This document shows positions 1 through 12,900 of a stretch of DNA of 64,000 nucleotides, in pieces. The position numbers and the translations under genes are program-made. The notes beneath the pieces were generated by a model. That model made no database searches. It had not been told where the DNA came from and worked only from the letters and a program-made list of their open reading frames with translations. Position 1 is the first letter of the stretch. The number at the start of each line of letters is the position of its first letter. This DNA is from Asterochloris sp. CNOR1 (Eukaryota > Chlorophyta > Trebouxiophyceae > Trebouxiales > Trebouxiaceae): positions 1,488,001-1,552,000 of the forward strand of contig OZ017757.1 of the NCBI GenBank assembly GCA_963969365.1, given 5' to 3'.

Positions 1-2913
1 CCATGAAGTGGATGGACCTCAGCCTGAGCATGCCTGGGTGCACCATGGGCATCTATGCGCGGGATGCAGTCTACCTGCACGACCTGCCACGCCTGACGGA
101 CCACGTCTTCCTCGGCGCAGCCAACAGGTGCAGTCAGCTTGGGCTTGCTGTCAGGCATGTGATGGCATGGTCTGCCACGCCTGAGAGACCATGTCTCCAT
201 GGTGCAGCCACAGCTGCTGCCTTTGGCTAAGTTGGGTGTTGAGAGCCTCGCTGCTGTCATCCCTGGACACTGCACTGACATGGTGCATGCCATTCTTCCC
301 ATTGCGTAACAGTCCGCAGCCGGTTCTGCCTGACTACACGCACTCAGTCAGGCTGCAATGCCCTGGGACCAGACAATGCTATTTGCTTCGCTGTCAGGCT
401 GCCACCAAACCTATCACCCTGAAGACCTTGTTGGCGCTCCAGGCATGTCAGCATCCTGAGCAAGTCTGGTGTTGTCCCCCTGCCGGCAGCCTGCACAAGC
501 TGGTGCCCCTCACTCTGCAGGGTGGAGCTCATGATCCAGTGCGAGGCTGGCACGTATGACCTGCAAACCGGCGCAGGCCCCATGAAGCAGCAGGACAGCT
601 GCAAGTCGACACATTGCGAGCTGATCGTCCAGGACGTGCTGGCCACACTCGATGTGGTGAGAGCCAAGTGTTGACCTGCGCCAATCTGCAAGCAGCCAAC
701 ATCTGCAGTGACCTGATTGTTGACAGGGGTTGCACAGGCACCACCTGCATCTGCCCAGGCTGCACCATCCCCACTTACAGGAACACTTGGCATCACCCTC
801 TGCCTCCAGGGCCAGCCAGCCTCATCTGTGGCCTCAGGCACTGCTCCTGTTGTCTGCCGCAGGCTGCTGTGCCATGTGCCACCACTCTGACCTCCGGGAT
901 TGCTGCCTGCAGGCGCCCTCCACCTCCCAGGCTGACCCTGCCATCGAGACGATGGGCAACTGCATGCCCCAGTACCCAGCCTCGCTGCAGGAGCTCAGGC
1001 AAGCCACGACCCTGCTGCTCCACACTGATTCTTGAGCAAAGCCTTGCAGGGCATGCCTTGCACCGGTTTCTTTATTGCACCAGCCGCAGCCTAGCCACAG
1101 AACCTCAGGCAACCCATGTTCTGCCTGCTCCACCTTGCTCCTTAATCAAGGGTTGCTGCCAACCTGGGCATCCAGCATGCTTCTGCGTGAGGACTGTCCG
1201 CTTGACAGAGGCCATGCATTGCACAGCTCTGCCTGAGTACTTTCAGTATGCTGGCGGCCTGGGTTGTCACTTGTTGCAGAGGGCTGCAAGCCATGTTTTG
1301 TAACACACAGCAGGCCTTTCGCCCTCTGCCCGGCTGAAGGTTGACCCTACTGCCTGCAGGAATGGCTCTGTCGCCCTGAAGAACGTCCCCACCTCGCACT
1401 ACGGCCTCCTCAACTTCACCAACCCTGCTGACACCCCCAACTCAGCCGGCTGCGCCGTGAATGGGCTGCTGTACCAGGACTCTGCGCCAATGCAAGAAAC
1501 CATTGGTGACCTGATGGAGCTGAATCTGGAGAACATTGACCTCCACCCCTACCATCACCACACCCAGCCGTACGTCATGTGATGCCCTGGGAGCCCCATT
1601 GCCTGTGCTGACTTCTGCTATAATGTCTGTGCGCAACTGGATTGCCAACAATGCCTGTGCTGTGCTTGATAGAGCCCAACGCTGCTTGCATGGCTAGTTG
1701 CGTTTCCGCTTGTTCCATCTGGGAGGTGTTCAGGAGCACTGCTTTTGATGTGCCCTTGAAGATACGCTCCTTCCTTCCTCAGCTTGTTCCCTGTGGCTTG
1801 CTGATTGTGCCTTGCAGTTGAGCCCCCTGCATATGCACGTGCTGCAGGTACCAGATTGTGGACTTCCCCAACATGAACACAACACAAGTGGACAACGGCA
1901 CCTGGCAGGTTGGGGACTATGTGGACACCCTGCTGATGCCAGAGTTTGCATCAGAGGCCAGGGTGCGCTGGATTCCAGGCCCAGTCAACATCACAGGTGG
2001 GCAGGCAGCGCCAGACGGCCTGCAAGTTGCAGAAATCAAGGCTGCAACTGCTATGGGCAAGGGCTGCATGTTTGATGAGACCGGCACAGAATGTGTGAGC
2101 CTTGCGTTGCCAAATCGTTGACTCTTGCGCGTACGTGACGCTAGATGGCAGCGCGCCTGGGCACGCAGCGTCACTGCAGGCTGCCTTGTAGCACGCGGAA
2201 CAGCTGCTGCCCCAAGCGGCACCACTGCCGCCTACCTGTTCATCTGCTGGCCCCTTGTGAGGCGCTCCCAGCTGACACCTTCACCGCTCTGCCTGCAGGC
2301 ACCGGCACCGCCGTGCTGCATTGCCATATACTGCCACATGAGGACGAGGGGTGCATGATGAAGACACAGATTCTGGAGGCCAAGTGAGCTGGCAATCCTT
2401 GTCCCTGCTGGGGCCTCCTTTGTTGACTGTGTCAGGGGCGTCCCTTGAGTGGTTTTGCCTGCATGCTGTGTGCAAATGCAGACCAATCTGCCTTAAAGTG
2501 AGCTGCCTCTGCTTTTGCAGTAAGACTGCTCAGGGCAGCAACACCTTGCTGTTGAAGTGGCGTGTGCAGTCTGCATCTGAGTGCTTTCATGCTGCATAAT
2601 CTGGGGGGAAGGCTATCTCCTTGTGCTGGGACTGTGAGGCATCTCAGGGCCTCTCCTTGGAGGCAACACAGTGGCCAAGGCGCTTTGCACTACTGAGTGG
2701 CCCCCATGATCTTACAGGTACCTGACCACACCTCAGCATGGCTTGACCAAGGGAGGCTCATCGGCAGTCGCCCTTGTCTGCACTGCTGTTGTGGTGGGTG
2801 GTGTTGCTGCCCTGGTGGTCTTGAAGCGCCGCCGCAAGGCCCGCTGCCAGTTGGCTGCACTCCAGCAGGCTGCCCTCATTCATGACGAGGAGAGGGGTGC
2901 AGATGCCCCTTGA
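1..2913 (+). CDS. Multicopper oxidase with C-terminal membrane anchor (5' end outside window)
   Basis: Copper-dependent oxidase, probably at the cell surface. Exons 3-127, 521-656, 913-998, 1360-1569, 1848-2056, 2299-2383 and 2718-2913 (stop TGA) join in phase into 348 visible residues; the N-terminal cupredoxin domains lie before the window. The type 2/3 copper motif HPYHHH is encoded near 1541-1558 and the blue-copper/trinuclear motif HCHILPHEDEGCMM at about 2320-2361. The last exon encodes a Gly/Ser linker, one hydrophobic helix, a basic stop-transfer run (KRRRK) and a short tail, so the enzyme domain should lie outside the cytosol. Two introns (from 999 and from 2057) need GC donors to keep phase. 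The residue ten places after the type 1 Cys is Cys, not Met or Leu. Laccase, ferroxidase and ascorbate-oxidase-like roles cannot be told apart from this fragment. Confidence 0.86.
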
Positions 2914-3236
2914 GAAACAGTGACAGGAGAAAGGCACACATGCGGGTGAAATATGCTCACAGGCCCTCGATCAAAGTTTCCCAGCAGGAGGAAACACGAA
3001 GCAGCAGTTGAAGCTTCAGAAACCAGTTGCAAATACCTTGCCAGTGCCCTGCTTGCTAAATTGAGCAAAGCAGTGAAGCCTGTCTAGCTAGCTGATCTGG
3101 ATTTTGTCTTCACACGAGGCTCACAGCGCCTTCTGTCAGCTGAACCTATGTTCATGAGTGGCGCAAGTTTCCCATGCCGACTGAGAGTTCTGAAGGGGCG
3201 ATTTGCCCTGTTGCTATGACACAGACTCCAACTGCA
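2914..3236. other. Convergent intergenic region (multicopper oxidase / misato)
   Basis: Lies between two stop codons facing each other, so it should hold both 3' UTRs and polyadenylation sites. No further gene is seen. Confidence 0.6.
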
Positions 3237-6200
3237 TCACCAGCTGTCATCATCAGGCTGATGGGCTGTACTCAACACATGCAAGTGTTCCTCAATCTGG
3301 CTGAGCTCATCCGCCTCACAGCCCCAGCGCCGCAGCAGGCTCTGGGATGCTGTTGAAAGGGACAGGTCTGCAGCAAAGATTTGCCAGGTCGCATGCTGAA
3401 GTGCATGCAGGATTGAGCCAAGAACTGCAATGCTCCAGGTGATATGGTAATGTGACAGCTCACCCTGCAGGGCGCGCAGCTGGTTCAGCGCCATGGCATC
3501 CAGATGGGGACCTGAGTGGTGTCTGGTGAGCACAGGGACAGACACCACATCATGGCGATCAAAGTGGTGCAGACCATCGAAAGTGCCTGCACCACAGGGC
3601 AAAGCAAAGACTGTGTTCCGCCGACATCACACCTGTTGTCAAGCAAGGTGCTGACGGAACAAAGTGTTGGGAGCAGGGCGTGCCTGGCAAGCTTAGCACA
3701 TATCACCACCGGTGGCACAAGCGGGTGTCAGAAGTTTCTGCCCGAGGCCATTGTGAGTGCAGCACTTGCCTTGCCCAAAGCGTCCCACCTCCGGCCTGAA
3801 GATGGATGGGAAAGGCAGGGGAATGGGCAGTGCTTGGGCGGTGACACAAGTCTGGTGCAGGCATCGCACTCCTGCAGCCCAGCACTGCCACCTTTGGACA
3901 CAGGAGAGCTATGCAGGATGCGGCATGTTCTGTTCAAGCAGAGGGACAGGCATGGCTTTGTGTGAAGACCACCTGGGTGCACCATGGTGCAGCCTGTTCA
4001 AGCTGGCCCTTGAACACATCTCCATCTGCTGCCATCTCACAAACACTGCGCAGTCCTGAGTGCAGCATCCCTGCTGCTCCTTTTCATGCAAAGCAGTCTG
4101 AGCCCTGCACACCCTCCTGGGCAAGGCTGGAGCCTGCCACCATCTGCAGCACTGCAAGCAGCAGAGCAGGAGACAGCCCTGCCCGCCAGAACACAGGTAC
4201 GTCAGATGCCAGAGTCGACACAAGCGTCTGCAGCCTTGTCACCCCACCACACCACGGCCAGCTGCGCTCCGGAGCCCTTGGCACCACACAGAGCCTGGCT
4301 GCACTCCAGCACCTGCTGCCCTCCCACCACACAGATCTTTCTGGCGGCAAGCCTGCACCCTTCAGCCGTCCACAGCCGGGCTGGCCCCCAAAGTTTCAAC
4401 TGCACTAGCACCTGCTGCCCCCTCACATGCGAAGCAGTCTGGCCGCCACCCAGCACAGCACCCTTGCACACCTTCCAGAGCTAGGCTGGCCTCCAGGATT
4501 TGAGCAGCTGCAGTGGTCTGCAGCGGCGCCCCTTCCTGCCTCGGGCCCCGCAGCGCGACATGCTCGACGGCAGGGCCCCGGCCATACCCTGACTCTGCTG
4601 GGGTTGCAGGGCTGCCAGGCGTCCAGCTGGCCACTGCAGATTGCGTCAGCGGCTCTGCAGGCAGGGGGAAGAACGCATGTTGCAAACATCAGCTGGCCTC
4701 TGCGGACCAAGGGAGTGGCTTGCCGGCAAGGTAGGGAAGGGGAATCGGGCCCTGCCTGCCTCTGGCTGGCACTGCAGAGTGCATCAACGGCTCTGCAGGC
4801 ACCATGGCTGTGGTGTGACCATGGCATTGGGGCATTTGCCTGCAACGCTGCCCAGCGAGATGCACAGCATGCAGCGGTGCAGGGCAGCCACCTGGCTCGC
4901 GTCACGCCTACGCACAGCAGCCAGTGCATAGCAGACCTTGTGGCAGAATTTGCAACGGCATGCTGTGCTGGCTGCGTCTGACCTGTTTCGGACATTGGTG
5001 GCCTGCTCACCTCAGTGCTTTCATTGTAGCTTGGAGGCTCACCAACCGAGCGCACATCTCTCTAACTGGCACCCTTTCAGCTCATTCCCTTTCAGCTCAC
5101 CTGCATGGCTGCCCTTTGCGCTGCCAGGTGCAGCACTGCTGGCTTGCTGGCGCATGCGACTGTCCTGCTGCTGTGCGGCCTCTTGCTCAGAGGGCAGGCT
5201 GGGGCAGGGAACAGCTGCAGACAGCGCTGCCAAGTTGCTGCCTGGGGTGGGTGCCAGGCTGCTTGCTAGGGTCTGTAGGTCAGTCCTCCCTGCAAGGCAA
5301 TTCTGAACAGCCTCAGTACATGCTTGCTACAAGTGTGCATGTGGAGGCTGCAGGCGAACACAGCAGCCCCTCCGCGCGCGCACTCATGTTCCAAGCCAAG
5401 AGAGCGCCCTGTCTGGTTGCCAGCAGCAGGATCTCTGTCACTGCTGCTTCTTCCGTGGCCCGAGACTGCAGTTTGCTGCAGTGAGCCAGCATGCTGATCT
5501 CAGGGGGTCAAACACATGGCGCAGAGCGCAAGAGCACAGCCGTCAAATGAAAGACCTCGGGCAGAGGGGAAGGCATCCAAAGCTCACCGATGGGGGCTCC
5601 CAGGCTGCAGGGCAGCGGGTGCTGCGCCAGCCTGCAGGCCACCAGCGCGGAGTCCAGCACGCTGGCGCACAGTGCGCTGGCATGGAAGGGGTTGCCCGGC
5701 CGCCAGCACAGGCGAGCCAGCTGCGGCAGGGCTGGGCTAGGGTTTGCAACGACGGTGTACAGCGAAGCCTGCTGGGACAGGAGGCCCATGCTGAGGGCAG
5801 CACTCAGGCGCCACGCGCACACAGCTGCAGCGTCGGAGCTGGCTGGGGGCTGCTGCTGGGCGCGCACGGCAAACAGCAGCAGGGGCTGGGCTCCGTAATC
5901 GTCCCGCAGGTCGGGCAGGAGGTCTGCGGCCAGGCGCCCAAAGCCGGTCTGGTCGTCGACAAAGCACTGGAAGCCCTGCGGGCGCAGCACTTAGCCAGAA
6001 AGTCAGCCCGCAAGCAGCACAAGACTCAGTTGGGCTCAGCTGTGGGCTCATGACACTGCTTCAGAGAGGCAGGCAATGCAGGGTACCCAAATGGGTCGCC
6101 AGGGGATCACTGGGAGCCTTGCAGGGACAGCTGTGTGGCCTGCTGCCTGACGCTTAACGGGGAACTGAGCTCGTGTGGAAGCACACATGCCAGCGGTGCA

Positions 6201-8249
6201 CAGCAGAGCAGCTGCAACATCGCATGATGGCCCGCAGGATATTGCAGGCGCAACAACTTGTAATCCAGAGGCTTAGCATTCCTGGTCCTCTCGTGCCAAG
6301 GATGCAGGATGTTACAGTCCTGCCTGGCACTCTGTGGTGCAGGCATGCTGGCGTGATGTGCTCACTCATTACATCGCGGGGACCACTCCTGCTCCCACCT
6401 CAGGGCCAGCAGGCTCAACTCCTGATGGGGCACTGACCCGCCCCTTGAGGGACTTGCCTCAACCTCCCAGGCACCAGCAGCACCGCTGCCACCTAGATGA
6501 TGCCACTTGACAGGAATCACAGCACAGGAGCCCTGCCGCAGCCACTGAGCCCTGCTTGGTGATGTACTACCCTGCCCCATGCACCACGTGTTGCCAGGCA
6601 GCAGGGCCCACCCTGAAGCCCTGAGCAGCTTACTCATTTCTGTCCAGGCTGACCTGGGGCTGACCTGGAGGGTGTCGCACTCTTCTGCCCAGAACCTGAC
6701 CCTGTCGAGGGCAGCCTCCCTGGTCTCAGAGCTCTCCAGCCCGGCAGCACCCTCCCCAAACCCCTGGGGGCTGGTTCCATCCTGCCAGCCCGGCAGCAGG
6801 CACGTGCTGCGCGGGTGCAGGTGCATCTTCAGGTAGTCGGTCCAGTACCTGACACCGCTGTCAGCATCTAGACCCCTGCGGTAAGGAGTGGCATGCTCAG
6901 CTGGCTGAGGGCATTGGTAACCAATATTGGCAGGTGCAAAGGTCCTGGCAGCAATGGTGCACTATGAACGTTTAGGAAGCCACAGGACAATGTAGGTGAC
7001 TGCCAGCACGTAGGTCCCAGCAGTGGTGAAGTGCAGAGCCACCTCACACACAACCCTGCGGTGCGCTCAGGAGACGTGAGAAAAATTTGGGGCTCACAGC
7101 CGCGAGGTGTTGCGGCCTCAGCCAGCAGCAAAGGCGGCCTCTGCACCTGCAGGGTGGCAGGCAGCTTCACCTGGCAGCCTCCTCAAGCGCTGCCTGCTGC
7201 TCCTCCTGAAGCTGAGCCTGGGCGCAGGCCTGGCCTCCGGGAGCTGCAGCACTGCACCGGGAGGATGCACTCAGCAGGCCACGCTTCAGGACCATCCGTG
7301 CATAGAGAATTGAGGGTTCAGCATGCAACCCTGCTGGCTGACAGGGGCCAGGCACAAGAGTGGTGAGCAGAGCCTAGCTGTCCTCGGGAGGGGTGCAGCT
7401 AAGATCTGGCCCAACTGAGACATGCTGGTGAATGCACCATGATGACTTGTGCACCAGCCAGCAGCTCCTGGGGTGCAAGAGTCACCTGCAGCCGCTGCGG
7501 CCTCACTGTCCTCGGCCTCCAGCTGCTGCACAAACGAGCTGCGTGAAATTGTGGGCTGGCGGTGGACCTGCACAGCCCCTGCCCAAGTGCTGACGACGGG
7601 GACAGTCCCACCCCCTCCCAGCATGGAGGGGCAAACTCCTGCAGTCATGAGGCCGGGCATCTAGTCTGTGCGAAGGGGACCTTGAAGGCATTTGATCAGG
7701 TGCATGACGAGGCATGGCCTGTAATGTGCCATGCTCAAGGCGCAAACTTGCAAGCTGATGTGGTGTGCAGCAGCCCCTGATCTCTGTGTGACCAGCCTCA
7801 AAGCTGCGCAAGTGGTGAGACATGGCAGGCATCGCTCTCTCAGTGGCTTTCAGCATGGCGACTCGGACTCACCACCTAGGCTGCCAGCAGAGTCAAAAAT
7901 GACAGTTCGTGGGTAATAGGTGGCTTGCCCCTGCAGTGCAGGACGGCAGATGGACAGGAGTGCTGGTTATTGTTGCACAGTCACGGGTGCTGTGGAGAAC
8001 ACCCACCGCACCAAGCTCTCCTGAGCTCAATAACACCTCAGGGTCTGTCTGGGAGGCGACTCCAGCAGTGTCAGGCTGCTGTGCCAGCCCCAGCAGGTCA
8101 TCCTGCCGGACATGATGAAGGTATGTGAGCCTTGATCAGCTTGCAGCTTGCCGCAGCTTCCCACCTCAGCCCACCTGAAAGTTCCAGAGGTGTGCTGCTG
8201 AGTAGTTGGCAAATGGACCAAACTGCAGGGTGATGATCTCTCTGCCCAT
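3237..8249 (-). CDS. MSTO1: Misato homologue (tubulin-like mitochondrial distribution/morphology protein)
   Basis: Misato/DML1 proteins carry a degenerate tubulin fold and act in mitochondrial distribution and, in animals, spindle function. Thirteen exons close in phase: 8249-8175, 8102-8007, 7930-7873, 7638-7486, 7243-7171, 6875-6665, 5975-5588, 5465-5442, 5226-5101, 4654-4472, 3871-3770, 3586-3464 and 3367-3237, giving 580 aa, a normal family length. The N-terminus (MGREIITLQFGPFANYSA) is the family signature. Later come WTDYLKMHLHPRS, GFQCFVDDQTGFGRLAADLL, PIPLPFPSIF and a C-terminal LLRRWGCEADEL segment, all typical of plant misato. The 24-nt exon at 5465-5442 and the GC donor at 3769 are inferred from phase and family similarity. 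Intron 10 (3872-4471) contains degenerate repeats. Start chosen as the only ATG before the conserved motif. Confidence 0.92.
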
Positions 8250-8421
8250 GTCTTACAACCTGGCGAGCTTGATCATGGATCAGCTGTGAATCCTGCCAAG
8301 ATCCGCAGAGACCTGCATTGTCGAGGCTGAGGCATGCATGCAGGAACCAACCTGAGGCCTAGTAGGTTAAAGTGCCAAACCGCTCAAGCTCAGACGAGAA
8401 GTTAGCACATACCCGCCCAGC
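8250..8421. promoter_or_regulatory. Head-to-head promoter region, misato / GAT-domain gene
   Basis: Only 172 bp separate the two divergent start codons, so both promoters and 5' UTRs must share this segment. I see no obvious TATA box or palindromic operator. Confidence 0.6.
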
Positions 8422-9653
8422 ATGTCCAACGCCTTCCAGCAGCGCCTTGGCGCGTTTCGATCCAAATTTCAGCAGGTTTTGGGAGGGCGATCATCTCAGT
8501 ATGAGGAGTTGAGCACCCTTGAGGCCCCTCTGGTGGGCAACGAGAACTCCCAGGTGCCGGGGGACAGTGACCAGGTGGACTCCTATGGTGCCCCTAGGCC
8601 AGCAGGGTACCACTCTGGACGTCCAGTTGAGCAGACAGTCTACCCAGGCCGCTCCGGAGCCACATCACAGCATGCAGTGCCAAGCCAGGTTAGCATCTGC
8701 AGGGAGGCATACATGCTTTGCCTCACCTACTTCTTCTTACGTCATGGCTGGCATCCTTGATTACAACAGCCGAGTATCTGCATACTTGATTGCAGCGCCT
8801 GCTGCAATCAGCGACGTGCACATCTATAGGGCGCAGGCGGGTAATATTGCTCTTTCACTGCACTGCAGGGCGATGAGCTGAGGTTGCTGGCTGGTCTGGC
8901 CAATGACGCAGCTGGGCTGTTGTTTGAGCTGGCGGCGATGCAGGACAACGGCGATGCTGCCAAGGAGATGCTGACCAAGTCGGAGCAGCTGCAGGTCAGC
9001 ATTGTTTAGGGGTCAGCCACTGCCCTTTTGGCAGCTGCTGTGTCTCTCGCCATTGTAGAACTGTCAGCTGCTGCTTACAGCACTGCCAGGCAGATTGACT
9101 TTTCCTAAACAGGTCCGTGCATGTCTGCACCATTTGCCATCTGAGCTGCTCATGCCTATTTCTGCCAGCGCAGTCTCCAGCTGGCTGTCCTGTGTGCTCA
9201 GCTGAGGGTTGCAACATGGATGCAGCACCCCTGGTGGTTTGAAGACTGTCCATCTCAGCTGGACAAGCATACTGTGTCTTTCAGGATTGCAGCCTGCTCT
9301 CCTGTCTCTTGCCAGCAAAGCATCTGTCCTGATATTGCCTCTGCCGTGTGCTCTGTCAGGCCCAGCTGAGAGGAATGATTGGGGACGCACAAATCGTGGA
9401 CGAGCAGACAATGGCAGGTTCCCTGGAGGCCTTTGAGGCATTGTCCAGGACTCTGGACGAGTACAAGGGCACAGACAATGGTAGCAAGCTGCCTGCCTCC
9501 ACTGGGGCCTACCCCCAGGCTGGCACACAGCCCAGCACAGGCACAGGCACACGGCTGGCTCCACCCCCTGGGGCCTCTGGGGCTCAGCAGCCTGGTCCAG
9601 AGGTAGCTGCTGGCCGGAAGGTTGAAGATGAGGCACCCCTGATCCAGTTCTGA
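8422..9653 (+). CDS. Small GAT-domain protein (TOM1/GGA-like, no VHS domain)
   Basis: Exons 8422-8688, 8869-8994 and 9360-9653 (TGA) give 228 aa in phase. Residues about 90-170 form a helical segment (AGLLFELAAMQDNG ... MIGDAQIVDEQTMAGSLEAF ... LSRTLDEYKG) that matches the GAT three-helix bundle of TOM1/TOL and GGA adaptors, which bind ubiquitin on endosomal cargo. Family members normally have an N-terminal VHS domain. Here the first 89 residues are a short polar stretch starting MSNAFQQRLGAFRSKF, too short for VHS. The C-terminus is Pro/Gly/Thr-rich and ends in APLIQF. It could be a stand-alone ubiquitin adaptor; function is inferred from the domain only. Confidence 0.78.
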
Positions 9654-9977
9654 TCTACCCGCTCCTAAACAAACACATGTATATGTCCTCTGGCCAGTCC
9701 ACAGCTGCCTGATTGTATCTACTGAAGTGGCGCTCCATCCTCTGGCCCTTGTTGAAGTTGTGCCTCCCCATAAATATCGCAAGCTTTTTAGGTGGGCATT
9801 CAAATCAGTGATTTACCCTGATGGGCTGTGCTAACCGGCCCCATCCTTGCTGAGTCATTGGACTCCAACTGCAGCATTACCTTTTTCATTTTCCCTGCAC
9901 GGTGACGTCGTCATCGTGGAGCTCCAACTGCTCAGAGCACAGCATAGCAGCTGGTGCCCTACAGAGCAGATCGAGGC
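9654..9977. other. Spacer between GAT-domain gene and NF-YC
   Basis: Same-strand spacer of 324 bp. It must hold the 3' UTR of the upstream gene and the promoter and 5' UTR of NF-YC. No extra gene is seen. Confidence 0.55.
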
Positions 9978-12900
9978 ATGGCCGGCCAGAATGGCACACA
10001 GCAGACAGGGGGAGGCTCTGCCCCCATCCAGGTCAGCACATGCAGTATTCTGTATGGCATGTGCACCGTGCTCTGTGCAGCACAGCACCATTACAATGAT
10101 GCAAAGTTGTCTTGTGTGCGAAACAAGAACATCAGGACAGCTTTTACCTTTGCAATTGCCACCATGAGCTCGGGGCCATACAAGGTATGCATTCTGCACA
10201 GCCCGAGAAATGAATAGGAGCAACATGCTCCCGTGCTTGCATGATCAAGAGCACGACATCCCACTATGACACTTGGCGGCGTCTCTCACTGAGCGCGAGA
10301 GACAACTGACAGGTTGAAATATAAGAGTACCAAGCTATGGCACTCCTGTTCCGCAGGTGACAGCTGGTCAGGGTCCCTACCCCCAGCCTCCAGCGCAGGC
10401 AGCGCACCAGACAGCCCAGCTGCGGCAGTTCTGGCTGCAACAGGCCGATGAGATTTCGCAAGTGGGGACAGACATGGCTGAGTTCAAGAATCACCAGCTG
10501 CCGCTGGCTCGCATAAAGAAGGTGACTGTTCAGCAGTGATGTGATGTGCTGTGCGTGGCGCACTGGCTTGCTTTCATGTAGAGGCTGTAGTTCCGCCAGA
10601 GTCTGGGGAGGCTTGTGCACCAGTACTAGAGCACCAGGGCTGCCCTGGTGCAGCAGAGTCCACCTTTGGGCTGGCTAAGAGGGTGGCAGCCAGTTCTCAT
10701 GGGACATGCCTGCTTGGGGCATGACTCGGTCAAGGCAACAGCAAGCCAATCCTGCAGTGTTGCATGGTGGTGTGCCAGGCAGTGAGTCAGGGTTCCAGCA
10801 GGCTGAAGAGGCCTGCCATTAGCTCAAGACAGCAGTGCTAGGCCTGACATGCAGGCAGTGCCCCGGCACGGATCAAGTGCCCAGGCCCTCACAACACTGT
10901 GCCTGGCAACTCCCGCGTTGCTGAGACCTTCTGAGCGCCCAGTACGGGGCACCTTTCACTTCACCCTTGCGGCTTCACATGTTGCTGATGGAACATCTGT
11001 GTCATGTGATGTGCATCCTTTGGCAGGATCCTGGTAGCCTCGGTCGGTGCACAAACTTAGGGTTGCAGTATTGACACTGCCAGCCGTTCACTTCTGAGCA
11101 TGTACAAATGCAGATCATGAAGTCTGATGAGGATGTGAGGATGATCAGCGCGGAGGCACCCGTCCTGTTTGAGCGGGTGAGCCACTTCTGAGCTGCACTT
11201 GAAGGGGGCCAGCTGGCCTGTCTGCCGGGAACTCGTCCAACCAGTGACACGCTGTTGACAGTGCAGCAATTGCACTTTTAAGGCTGTCACTGCTAGGTTG
11301 CCCAGGGGTTGGCACCTCGGCCATGTGGTGCTTTCTCAGGGAGGACTTGCCACCAGGCTGATCCATGCCCTGGCTGCTGCAGTCCACGTGACAGGTCCAC
11401 GCTGGTGTGGGCTGGTGCTGAACCCTGTTGCGACAAATGCCTTTGTCAGGATTGCAAGATGGTCATTCTGGAGCTGACGCTGCCCTGCGCCAGGCATACG
11501 AGCTACATGTTTCTCATCTCATCAGAGCTGCTGCGCCCCTTCTGCCAGACCCTGCTCTGAGCCACTGCAACAGGCCTGCAAGGATGCATGTGCCTCAAGC
11601 CTGTGCAGACCAGAGTGCTGTGGTAGGCACTGCTGCCTGCAGGCCTGGAAGAGGGTGCAGGCTTGGCAGCCTGAACCCTTCCTCCTTGGTTGCCTCCTCT
11701 GAGGCTCAATCTTGCAGCCTGTAGGTGGGAGCCCTTACCCTCCTGTGCAGGCTTGTGAGATGTTCATCCTGGAGCTGACGCTGCGGTCCTGGAACCACTC
11801 AGAGGAGAACAAGCGGCGCACGCTGCAGCGCAACGACATCGCAGCAGCCATCACGCGGACAGACATCTTTGACTTTCTGGTGAGCACTTCTGCTGTGCTC
11901 CCTGCTCCCCAAAGGGCAGATCTGCGATGCTCTGCAGCACTGCACTTTGGGCTGGTGCTTCCCACTGCACTCATCGGGCAGACAGAATGGTTTGACTGCC
12001 TGGTGAGCAGTTCGCGCACTGCTGTGCACCCATGCTGCTAAGGCCAGATCCACACAGGCTGTGCAGCACTGCACCCCAAGGTGGTAGCGTGCCTGGCGCA
12101 AAGCCTTGCCGCCCTGTTCGCTTCCTCCCATGTTCTCCCTAGGCATGGACAGCAGATTTGGAATGTTCTTGCCGCCGCCTGGCGATCTGTCTTGCTCATG
12201 TGACGCTGTATGCTGTCCTTCGGCATGCTGTGCAGGGAGCTGGGGCAGGCCTGGTATGTAGGAGCCTGTCTTTGTGCTGGCCTGCGCCCAGCCTCATGCC
12301 TGATCAGACAGACCTTGGCGATGGGCAGCTATGAGCGGCTGACATGAGGCTGGAGCGCTGCTGTGAGGCTTGTTCGTGCATCGTCCAGGCTCCATAGCTA
12401 CTGATCTGCATTCCAATCCTGCAGGTGACGGTGGTGTGCCAGGACAAGCAGGTTGTCCCTGATCAGCCACCTGCAGGGGCCTTGCTGCCAGGGCAGTCTG
12501 CTGGTCTCTTCACTGTCACCCAGTTGCTGCTGCAGGTGGCAAGTCGTGCCCCAAGGTGAGCAGGGCGATCGGGATGGCCACGTTCTGCTGTGCAGGCATG
12601 GGTGCTCCTGCAGGTGGGCACACTGGACAGGCATGAGCAGGAGGATCCAGGAGCTGCATGCTGTCCCTGTTTACAATGGATGCACACTAGGGTCGGACGT
12701 GCAGGCTTGGCTGCTTCGCCAGGTGGAGCAGCGAGGCAGGCACATGCCAGCTTTGTGCTGCTGGGGTGGACAAGTCAGACGCCTGGGCTGCTGCTGCAGG
12801 TGGACATGTGCCCTGGGATCAGCAGGTGTTACTGGGGTCCCCTCCACCACTCACCAGCTGGGGCTTCTTGCCCGCACACATGGTGTCATCAGCTCTCCGT

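Noticed and set aside
4423-5055. 210-codon minus-strand open frame inside misato
   Set aside because: Most is intron. Only 4654-4472, in a different frame, matches misato.
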